From an uncultured Clostridia bacterium (GTDB lineage Bacteria; Bacillota_A; Clostridia; TANB77; CAG-508), in the NCBI GenBank assembly GCA_947369305.1, contig CANBLA010000061.1, forward strand, positions 1-6,344: a stretch of 6,344 nucleotides of DNA, written 5' to 3'. Of the stretch, positions 1 through 5,913 are shown piece by piece (position 1 is the stretch's first letter; each line of letters opens with the position of its first letter). A program made the translations under genes and the position numbers. The notes beneath the pieces are model-generated. The model worked only from the letters and a program-made list of their open reading frames with translations, had not been told where the DNA came from and ran no database searches.

Positions 1-776
1 TAAAAAAAGGTTTAGGATTATTAAATCGAATCTTTAAAATAGATAAAGTGCCGGGTGCAGGAGATGCTATCTATAAAGAAGAATATATTCCTTCAAGAGT
101 AGATGCGAAAGGAAAAACGAAAGTAAAATCCTTAAAGATGAAGAAGGAAGATGCTGAAGAAGTAGAAGTAGTGATTGAGCCAGAAAAGAAAACTAAAGGC
201 AGAAGAGTTGCTAAAAAAACAGATGAAAAAGAAGAAAAAACATCAAAAACAACCAAAAAGACTACAAAGACAACAAAAACAGCTAAAAAAACACAAGTAA
301 AAGAGGAACCTGTTGAAGAAGAGAAAAAGAAGACAACGAGAAAAACGACTAAAAAAGTAACAAAAGAAGTAGTACAACAAGAAAAAGAAGAAGAACCAAA
401 TATCTTTCAATTTATCAACGAAACAGGAATTGATAATTTATATGTTATTTCTTCTGGTAGTGAAAGATTGGAATCTTCAGAATTATTATCAACTAACAAA
501 TTAGAGGAAGCATTAAGTATTTTAAAAGAAGAGTTTGATATGATTATTGTTGATACACCGCCTGTTTCTGTTGTAGCCGATGGTTTCATTGTTTCAAGAA
601 TGGTAGATACCAATATGATTGTTTTAAAACATGGAAATACAGAAATTAATGAGTTAAATAAGATTAAAACTAACATTCAAGAAATTGGTGGAGAAGTAAT
701 TGGAACAGTTATTAACAAGATTCCTGATGCAAATAAGAAATATTATAATACGTATTATAATAAGAAAGTAAAATAG
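1..776 (+). CDS. BY-kinase (CpsD/CapB-type tyrosine kinase), C-terminal part, with Lys/Glu/Thr-rich insertion
   Basis: The reading frame is open to the left edge, so the GTG at 48 is not a real start; 257 residues are visible. The first residues read (L/V/I)-KKG-LGLLNRIFKID followed by PGAGDAI. This matches what normally follows the Walker A' motif (DxDLRKG, then IF.I.N..GLSD.L), so the P-loop and Walker A' lie just outside. After about 100 charged residues the fold resumes with TGIDNLYVISSG, SELL and the Walker B motif MIIVDTPP (about 544-567). It ends with a tyrosine cluster, KKYYNTYY, and a TAG stop. BY-kinases are cytoplasmic ATPases of the P-loop MinD/ParA-like class. They pair with a Wzz-like membrane activator, autophosphorylate on C-terminal tyrosines and control polymer length and export. 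Oddities: the internal insertion, the usual PPNP after the SG turn replaced by ERLES, and only four tyrosines in the tail. Whether a Wzz domain is fused upstream cannot be seen. Confidence 0.88.
   Translation, partial: KKGLGLLNRIFKIDKVPGAGDAIYKEEYIPSRVDAKGKTKVKSLKMKKEDAEEVEVVIEPEKKTKGRRVAKKTDEKEEKTSKTTKKTTKTTKTAKKTQVKEEPVEEEKKKTTRKTTKKVTKEVVQQEKEEEPNIFQFINETGIDNLYVISSGSERLESSELLSTNKLEEALSILKEEFDMIIVDTPPVSVVADGFIVSRMVDTNMIVLKHGNTEINELNKIKTNIQEIGGEVIGTVINKIPDANKKYYNTYYNKKVK
102..398 (+). repeat. Low-complexity Lys/Glu/Thr-rich coding insertion
   Basis: About 99 codons inside the kinase gene encode a highly charged, low-complexity segment. By hand count it has about 30 Lys, 19 Glu and 17 Thr. 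The core (about 228-296) is an imperfect tandem of KTTK/KTAKK units resembling histone H1-type tails. It is flanked by acidic patches (EDAEEVEVV before, EEPVEEEKKK and EKEEEP after). The DNA is purine-rich (runs of aaa/aca/gaa codons), consistent with growth by slippage. The segment is predicted to be disordered; its function is unknown. Confidence 0.85.
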
Positions 777-785
777 AAAACAAAA

Positions 786-820
786 ATAGCGGACTTAGCT
801 TTTATTCGAAAGTCCGCTAT
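786..820 (+). terminator. Perfect 11-bp stem-loop, possible attenuator or weak terminator
   Basis: The left arm ATAGCGGACTT (786-796) and right arm AAGTCCGCTAT (810-820) are exact reverse complements, separated by a 13-nt loop. The hairpin lies between the kinase stop and the next ribosome binding site. On the + strand it is followed by ACTTATCAT, not a U-run, so it is not a good intrinsic terminator in the operon direction. On the - strand it would be followed by a T-rich run (complement of 777-785), but no - strand gene is seen. A partial terminator, attenuator or mRNA-processing/stability hairpin are all possible. Confidence 0.45.
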
Positions 821-831
821 ACTTATCATAA

Positions 832-839
832 AGAAAGGG
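832..839 (+). promoter_or_regulatory. Ribosome binding site of the membrane protein gene
   Basis: AGAAAGGG ends 10 nt before the ATG at 850. It lies 11 nt after the right arm of the stem-loop, so the hairpin does not sequester it directly. Confidence 0.6.
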
Positions 840-849
840 ATAACCATAG

Positions 850-1986
850 ATGAAAATAAAGCAAGATTTTTATGTAAGAACAACAGTAATTGTTATGGCA
901 ATGATATTATTGGTATTAGGGGCAAAAGCTGTAAGATATACGGTAATGAAAGAAGTTTTGGTGGATATGAGCATTGGTCATGGAATGATTGGAATGATAA
1001 ATAATGAGAATTCCATCCTTTATGATGAAGACATTAGTGAAGAAGAATTAGGAGCTACACAAAAATCCGCCTTAATTTTTAAAAACATCAATCTTTTTCA
1101 ATTAACAACGTATGAAGAATTTGAAATTTATATCACAATTGTATGGAATATTATCTTGTTAACAATTATGTTTACTTTGCGAAAAAAACTAGATGTCATT
1201 CAAGCGATTTTTTTAATACTTACAATTTTAGTATTAAATATATTTGATTTTAATTTAGCAAAAGAGCCAATACAGATGTTATATTTTGTTATGATTTATA
1301 TTGTTATTACAAGTAAGTCTTTAAAGGATGGTTTTAAATATTTGGCTGCTTTTGGAATATTGTATTGGGCTTCCGTTTCCTATAGAGACTATTATATCTT
1401 AATAGCAGTATTTATGTTGGGGGCTTCTTGGATTTGTAAAACCTTTATATTAATGAAGGAAAAATTAACAATTTATGATATTATATTAGTTGTGTTTGTT
1501 CTTGGTGTTGGATATTATCTATTACTTACAGTAGCAAAAGTAGCAATGCCAGAGGAGTATAGACAACTTGTTAGGGTTCGAACAAGAGAAACTGTAGCCA
1601 GAACAGATATTAGCAACTGGATTACTAGAGATGCTTCTAATTTACCTTTATTTACACTGGATTATTTGGTAATGCTTGTCCGTATGATGGTACCAATTGA
1701 GTTAGTTACATTTGGACCAAAGTATTGGCCATATGTTGCTTATCAAATCATGGTAACTTTTTATGTGGTTATGGCACTTAAGAATATTAAGAAAAACCAT
1801 AAATCGAAAAATGTGGCATTGTATGTATATTTAGGATTTTTATGTGGTTCTGCGACGTTTGAGCCAGATTTTGGATCTTGGGTGCGTCATGAGGCAGCGA
1901 TTGCACCAGTACTGTTTATTTTGGCAGATATGTATAAATTCAAAAAATCGAGAACAGATTTACATTTGAAAGAATTAGAAAAATAG
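850..1986 (+). CDS. Polytopic membrane protein, candidate polysaccharide polymerase (Wzy-like)
   Basis: A 378-residue integral membrane protein. Hydrophobic segments are visible at about residues 11-29, 92-110, 115-134, 141-154, 163-178, 181-201, 208-231, 266-288, 293-312, 321-336 and 347-362. Two larger polar loops stand out: about 30-91, and about 232-265, which is Arg-rich with RVRTRETVAR. A striking motif, FEPDFGSWVRHE (337-348), precedes the last segment, and the tail is short and charged. I do not recognise a named family. Size, topology, a large Arg-containing loop and position between the chain-length kinase and the glycosyltransferases fit a Wzy-type O-unit polymerase, whose members diverge too far for motif recognition. 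A GT-C-like membrane glycosyltransferase or EpsG-like protein is an alternative. The ATG at 850 has a spaced AAAGGG upstream. The next gene follows after 16 bp. Confidence 0.6.
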   Translation: MKIKQDFYVRTTVIVMAMILLVLGAKAVRYTVMKEVLVDMSIGHGMIGMINNENSILYDEDISEEELGATQKSALIFKNINLFQLTTYEEFEIYITIVWNIILLTIMFTLRKKLDVIQAIFLILTILVLNIFDFNLAKEPIQMLYFVMIYIVITSKSLKDGFKYLAAFGILYWASVSYRDYYILIAVFMLGASWICKTFILMKEKLTIYDIILVVFVLGVGYYLLLTVAKVAMPEEYRQLVRVRTRETVARTDISNWITRDASNLPLFTLDYLVMLVRMMVPIELVTFGPKYWPYVAYQIMVTFYVVMALKNIKKNHKSKNVALYVYLGFLCGSATFEPDFGSWVRHEAAIAPVLFILADMYKFKKSRTDLHLKELEK

Positions 1987-1989
1987 AGT

Positions 1990-1995
1990 AAGGGG
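1990..1995 (+). promoter_or_regulatory. Ribosome binding site of the pyruvyl transferase gene
   Basis: AAGGGG ends 7 nt before the ATG at 2003, in the 16-bp gap after the membrane protein stop. It is a strong site, which suggests independent efficient translation initiation rather than pure coupling. Confidence 0.7.
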
Positions 1996-2002
1996 AAAAA
2001 AC

Positions 2003-3178
2003 ATGGATAGAAAAGTTGGAATTGTATCTTGTTACTTTAAACACAATTATGGAAGTATGCTACAAGCATATGCCACACAAAAGATTTTAGATGATTGGAA
2101 CATACCGAATGAAACGATTAATTTGAAACAATTAGACGCAGAAATTGCAAAAGGAAAACGAAAATATTATTTTAATCAGTTATTTAATGTCTCCTTTATC
2201 AAGGCTAAGTTGGGCATGGTTAAATTAAAATTGTATTGTAAATTTGCAAATGGAGAATTGGGTAAAAATATTAAGATGAGAGATAGAAAATTTGAAGAAT
2301 TTGTGCAAAATTTTCATCTATCCAAACCATTTGAAAGAATGGAAGATATTTGCAAAGAAGGGCAGTATTCGGATGTTTTAGTGGGAAGTGACCAATTATG
2401 GCTTCCAGTCAATATTGTGGCAAATTACTATACCCTTAATTTTGTTCCAGAAAATGTGAATAAAATTTCGTTTGCTACAAGTTTTGGTGTGTCACAAATT
2501 CCCGAAAAATATAAAAAACAGTATCAAACTTTTTTAAATCGAATTGAAAATTTATCTGTTCGAGAGGATGCAGGTGTGAAATTAGTAAGAAATTTGACAA
2601 ATAAAGAGGCAAAATTGGTTTGTGATCCAACGTTATTATTTGACGAGAAAGAATGGATGAGCATTCAAAAACAGGAACGATTGATTACAGATAAGTATAT
2701 TTTTTGTTATTTTTTGGGAAAAACGGTGGAATATCGAAAATTTGCAGAAAGATTGAAAGAGAAAACGGGTTATAAAATTGTTTCGCTTAATCATTTGGAT
2801 GAATATGTGAAATATAGTGATAAATTTGCAGATGAAGCACCTTTTGAAGTGGATCCAAGTGATTTTTTGAATTTGATCCGAAATGCTGAATTTGTATGTA
2901 CAGATTCGTTTCATGGAACCGTTTTTTCGCTTATTCATCATAAAAAGTTTTTTGTATTTAGACGTTATCCTAATAAGTCGAAAGTTTCGACAAATTCGAG
3001 ATTGGATTCGCTTTTGAAGATTGTGAATTTGGAGGAACGTTTATTAGACGGAAATGAGACAGTAGCCGAATGCCTAGAAAAACAGATTGATTATACAGTA
3101 GTAGATGGAAAGTTAGAAGCATTTAGAGAAGATTCGAAAGGGTTTTTGAAGGGAGCTTTGAAAAATGGAGAAAACTAA
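2003..3178 (+). CDS. Polysaccharide pyruvyl transferase family protein
   Basis: A 391-residue soluble protein of the polysaccharide pyruvyl transferase family (CsaB/WcaK-like), which moves pyruvate from phosphoenolpyruvate onto sugar hydroxyls to give acidic ketals. The motifs come in the expected order: NYGSMLQAYAT near the N-terminus (15-25), VGSDQLW (127-133), ISFATSFG (155-162), LSVRED..G (184-191), VCDPTLL (206-212), and the family-typical CTDSFHGTVFS (299-309). The family has two Rossmann-like halves, and the length is normal. There is no signal peptide or membrane segment, so it should act in the cytoplasm on lipid-linked intermediates. The last 14 bp overlap the following GT4 gene, which implies translational coupling. 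Exact acceptor sugar and true pyruvylation cannot be read from sequence, because many members in Firmicute clusters are uncharacterised. Confidence 0.87.
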   Translation: MDRKVGIVSCYFKHNYGSMLQAYATQKILDDWNIPNETINLKQLDAEIAKGKRKYYFNQLFNVSFIKAKLGMVKLKLYCKFANGELGKNIKMRDRKFEEFVQNFHLSKPFERMEDICKEGQYSDVLVGSDQLWLPVNIVANYYTLNFVPENVNKISFATSFGVSQIPEKYKKQYQTFLNRIENLSVREDAGVKLVRNLTNKEAKLVCDPTLLFDEKEWMSIQKQERLITDKYIFCYFLGKTVEYRKFAERLKEKTGYKIVSLNHLDEYVKYSDKFADEAPFEVDPSDFLNLIRNAEFVCTDSFHGTVFSLIHHKKFFVFRRYPNKSKVSTNSRLDSLLKIVNLEERLLDGNETVAECLEKQIDYTVVDGKLEAFREDSKGFLKGALKNGEN

Positions 3179-4271
3179 GGTTTTATATTTTATTGACCGA
3201 ATGCGACATGGAGGCATTCAACAATTTGCAGTAGAAATTGTAAAAAATATGGATAAAAATAAATGCGAAATTGAGTTTTTATTATTGGATGATGGGCAAA
3301 AGTATCCACTTGAGGATGTGTTAAAAGAATTTGATGTAAAGTTTTATAAATTAAAAGGTGTGTGGTTTCGAACACCACTTGATATTTTTAAACAAAAAAA
3401 GGCATTAAAAAGTTTTTTTGAAGAACATCATGATTATAAAGTGGTGCATATGCATTCTTCAAGTAAAAATTTTATGGTGCTGAAAATGGCGAAAAAATAT
3501 GGAATTCAAGTGAGAATTGCGCATTCACACAATATAGGATTTCAATCGAAAAATAAATTGAAAATTATGCTTGGAAATGCCTTTAAAAAACCTCTAAAAA
3601 AATATGCTACGCATTATTTTGCATGTTCTAATTTAGCAGGGAAATGGCTTTTCGGAGAAGAAAAAGTGAAAATCATTCATAATGCTGTTGATTATGAAAA
3701 GTTTAAATTTGATCCAGCTAAACGAGATGAATTGCGAAAGGAATTAGGAATAGAAGATTGTTTAGTGATTGGAAATGTAGGACGATTTACTAACCAAAAA
3801 AATCATACATTTTTGATTGATATTTTCTATGAAATTCACAAACAAAAACAAAATGCAGTATTAATGCTTGTTGGAATTGGAGAAAAAGAACAGGAAATAC
3901 GTGATAAAGTAAAAAAACTTGGATTGACAGATTGTGTGAAATTTATGGGATTTTGCAAGAATACCAATGAGCTAATGTGGTGTATGGATATTTTTTTGTT
4001 GCCAAGTTTATATGAAGGTTTGCCGGTAGTTGGAGTGGAAGCACAGTGTACGGGACTTCCATGTTTTATGTCAAAAGATGTAATAACCAATGAAGTGAAA
4101 ATTGCGAAGAATGTGAAATTTATTGGATTGGAGAGAAGTGCAAAAGATTGGGCTGAAATGATTTTGAGTAGTGATTTGAATAGAAGAGATACTTATGAAG
4201 AATTAAAGAATGCAGGATATTTTATTGAACAGACAGTAGAAGAATTGGAAAGGTTTTATAGAGAGGTTTAA
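3165..4271 (+). CDS. GT4-type glycosyltransferase (GT-B fold)
   Basis: A 368-residue retaining-type glycosyltransferase with a two-domain GT-B fold. The N-terminal domain opens with VLYFIDRMRHGGIQQF (residues 6-21, glycine turn at the acceptor/donor cleft) and includes RIAHSHN (117-123). The C-terminal nucleotide-sugar domain starts near IIHNAVD (170-176), followed by IGNVGRFTNQKNH (202-214) and VGIGE (236-240). The EX7E motif falls in YEGLPVVGVEAQ (E284 and E292). It probably adds one hexose-type residue to the growing repeat unit at the cytoplasmic membrane face; donor and linkage are unknown. The ATG at 3165 lies inside the end of the pyruvyl transferase gene, with GGGAG 9 nt upstream. The next gene follows after 3 bp. 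It resembles the partial glycosyltransferase at the right edge in its N-terminal half (GGI turn, HSH motif), which suggests the two are paralogous. Confidence 0.92.
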   Translation: MEKTKVLYFIDRMRHGGIQQFAVEIVKNMDKNKCEIEFLLLDDGQKYPLEDVLKEFDVKFYKLKGVWFRTPLDIFKQKKALKSFFEEHHDYKVVHMHSSSKNFMVLKMAKKYGIQVRIAHSHNIGFQSKNKLKIMLGNAFKKPLKKYATHYFACSNLAGKWLFGEEKVKIIHNAVDYEKFKFDPAKRDELRKELGIEDCLVIGNVGRFTNQKNHTFLIDIFYEIHKQKQNAVLMLVGIGEKEQEIRDKVKKLGLTDCVKFMGFCKNTNELMWCMDIFLLPSLYEGLPVVGVEAQCTGLPCFMSKDVITNEVKIAKNVKFIGLERSAKDWAEMILSSDLNRRDTYEELKNAGYFIEQTVEELERFYREV

Positions 4272-4274
4272 AAG

Positions 4275-5414
4275 ATGAAAAAACATGTTTATCAATTGGC
4301 TAGATTTTTGTTTGAGTTAATCTTGCCAGTTGTTCATAGTTCTAGTCTAAAATTAACAGTAAAAGAAGCGGAAACAGGAATTTTTGAGAAGCATACTCCA
4401 AAAGAAAATCTTAAACAAAGTAAGAGGACTAATTTGGAAAATGATGAGAGTATCGATTTGAGTATGGTTATTCCTGTTTATAATGCTGAAAAAATGTTGA
4501 AAGCTTGCATGAATTCGATTGTGAAACAAAAAACGAAATATCATTTCGAAGTGATTGTGATTAATGATGGTTCAACGGATAATTCTTTGCAAATTCTGAA
4601 AGAGTATTCTAATATAAAAGTTATTGATAAACAAAATGAAGGAGTGGCAGTTGCTAGAAATGTTGGTTTAGACAATGCTAAGGGGAAATACATAGCATTT
4701 ATTGATAGTGATGATATAATAGATGAAAATTATGTGGAAAAACTTTTGGATAGGGCATATGAGAAAGATGCAGATATAGTAAAATGCAATTTTATCGAAT
4801 ATTCTATTCAAAAAGAAAAGATAATTAAGGTTGAAAGACATGATGATGTAAGTATAAGTGGAACATTAAAAGAAAAAATTGTTGAATTCAAAGGATTTGT
4901 TTGGGGAGGAATTTTTAAAAGAGAACTGTGGAAGGATGTTCGATTTTTGCCACAATATTGGTATGAGGATATGATGATTCGTTTGATTTTATTTAGAAAA
5001 TGTAAACAGTTTGAATATATTAATGAAGATTTATATCGTTATAATAATCATTTAAACAATATTTCAAAGGCAATTTCTAGAACGGAAAATCTTCGCTGTT
5101 TAGATCATTTGTTTTTGGTTAGAGAGTTGCTGGAAATTTCAAATGAATTGCAATTAGAGAATGATATTGGACTCTATAAAGTGTTATTGCAAGAGTTAGG
5201 AACGATTTTATGGCTTAGAACAAGGGATTTAAGTGAGCAAGATAAAAAATATGCTTTTGTGCTAGCTTGTCATATTATTCAAAAATATAAAGTTGAATAT
5301 AAGTTAGAGTTTCATGAAAAATATTTGGAAAAAGCTTTTGAGAGAAAAGATTTTGTACTTTGGAAATTGGCAAGTATTTATGAAATGTTGGGAGTGAAAA
5401 TTGGAAATGAATAA
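4275..5414 (+). CDS. GT2-type glycosyltransferase (GT-A fold) with N-terminal extension
   Basis: A 379-residue family 2 glycosyltransferase. The GT-A domain starts only at about residue 62 with LSMVIPVYNAEKML. It continues with VIVINDGSTDNS (93-104), NEGVAVARNVGLDNAKG (121-137), the metal/nucleotide-binding DXD motif in FIDSDD (142-147) and a likely catalytic acid pair in WYEDM (229-233). About 60 residues precede the domain: a short hydrophobic helix (about 7-20, LARFLFELILPVV) and then a polar, charged linker. GT2 enzymes of this kind usually begin within a few residues of the S.VIP.YN strand, so this is an unusual addition, perhaps a membrane anchor. The C-terminal part after about 260 is helical and poorly recognisable. 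GAGAGG lies 8 nt before the ATG, 3 bp after the previous stop. The donor sugar is unknown. It overlaps the acyltransferase gene by 8-14 bp. Confidence 0.92.
   Translation: MKKHVYQLARFLFELILPVVHSSSLKLTVKEAETGIFEKHTPKENLKQSKRTNLENDESIDLSMVIPVYNAEKMLKACMNSIVKQKTKYHFEVIVINDGSTDNSLQILKEYSNIKVIDKQNEGVAVARNVGLDNAKGKYIAFIDSDDIIDENYVEKLLDRAYEKDADIVKCNFIEYSIQKEKIIKVERHDDVSISGTLKEKIVEFKGFVWGGIFKRELWKDVRFLPQYWYEDMMIRLILFRKCKQFEYINEDLYRYNNHLNNISKAISRTENLRCLDHLFLVRELLEISNELQLENDIGLYKVLLQELGTILWLRTRDLSEQDKKYAFVLACHIIQKYKVEYKLEFHEKYLEKAFERKDFVLWKLASIYEMLGVKIGNE
5390..5394 (+). promoter_or_regulatory. Ribosome binding site that bears on the acyltransferase start
   Basis: GGGAG lies 6 nt before a TTG at 5401 and 12 nt before an ATG at 5407, both in frame. 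Spacing favours TTG; codon strength favours ATG. An in-frame TGA at 5395-5397 rules out any start further upstream. Confidence 0.5.
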
Positions 5415-5913
5415 AGTGGAGAGATTAATCAATAATTGTATTTCCCATTACAATCATAAAAAGTATTGGAAAATGAAAGAAAAATTGTGTAATCCAAAAA
5501 CAAATAAAATCCTAAAATGTTATTATTTGTATTGTTTGAAAAGGAGTGATGCTTTTAATTCTGCAACATTGGGACATCGCATTGATGGTGGAAGCAGATG
5601 GCAAAGTGCACCCATATTGCCACATGGAATAAAAGGAATATTTGTGACGGATAAAGCAAGAATTGGAAAAAATGTGAAAATTTATCAACAAGTAACCATT
5701 GGAATTAATAAAGAAGAGGAAGATGGACCAACGATTGGAGACAATTGTTTTATTGGTGCTGGTGCAAAAATTATTGGAAATATCAAGATCGGAAGGAATG
5801 TTAAAATTGGAGCCAATGCTGTTGTGTTTGAAGATGTGCCAGATAATGCGACGGTTGTTTTGAGTAAGCCAAGAGTAATTTTGAAAGATGAAAATAGGAG
5901 TTATGATGGGTAA
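5401..5913 (+). CDS. CysE-like hexapeptide-repeat acyltransferase
   Basis: A 170-residue protein (168 if the ATG at 5407 is used) with the left-handed beta-helix of the serine acetyltransferase/LbH group. After a helical N-terminal part (1-50), the fold begins near GHRIDGGSRWQ. It continues with LPHGIKGIFV (73-82, possible catalytic His75), then hexapeptide turns: ARIGKNVKI, TIGINKEEEDGPTIGDN, CFIGAGAKIIGN, IKIGRNVKIGANAVV (130s) and FEDVPDNATVV. The match to CysE C-terminal halves is clear, but the protein is short and lies among glycosyltransferases. An O-acetyltransferase for the polysaccharide, or a sugar N-acyltransferase, is therefore likelier than cysteine synthesis. The acyl-CoA donor is inferred from the family. 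The tail lacks the usual GVPA(R/K) ending: it reads VLSKPRVI. It overlaps both neighbours by 8-14 bp, a sign of translational coupling. Confidence 0.85.
   Translation: MEMNKVERLINNCISHYNHKKYWKMKEKLCNPKTNKILKCYYLYCLKRSDAFNSATLGHRIDGGSRWQSAPILPHGIKGIFVTDKARIGKNVKIYQQVTIGINKEEEDGPTIGDNCFIGAGAKIIGNIKIGRNVKIGANAVVFEDVPDNATVVLSKPRVILKDENRSYDG
5896..5900 (+). promoter_or_regulatory. Ribosome binding site deciding the start of the last gene
   Basis: AGGAG is followed by two consecutive in-frame ATG codons at 5903 and 5906. Spacing is 2 nt to the first and 5 nt to the second, so the second is preferred. Confidence 0.65.

Noticed and set aside
228..296. A DNA repeat array such as a CRISPR or minisatellite
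   Set aside because: Units are short, imperfect and keep the reading frame, with no spacers. It is explained as a low-complexity coding segment.
48..776. Stand-alone 242-residue protein starting at GTG 48
   Set aside because: The frame is open to the left edge, the upstream codons continue a kinase-like sequence, and no ribosome binding site precedes the GTG. It is a truncated gene, not a short one.
818..823. TATACT as a promoter -10 box before the membrane protein gene
   Set aside because: The best -35 at the right distance (TTAGCT, 795-800) matches TTGACA at only three positions, and the hexamer lies within the right arm of the stem-loop. AT-rich DNA gives such matches by chance.
2636..2941. 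A 101-codon open frame on the - strand
   Set aside because: It is antisense to the conserved C-terminal half of the pyruvyl transferase, including DSFHGT, and is a shadow of that frame.
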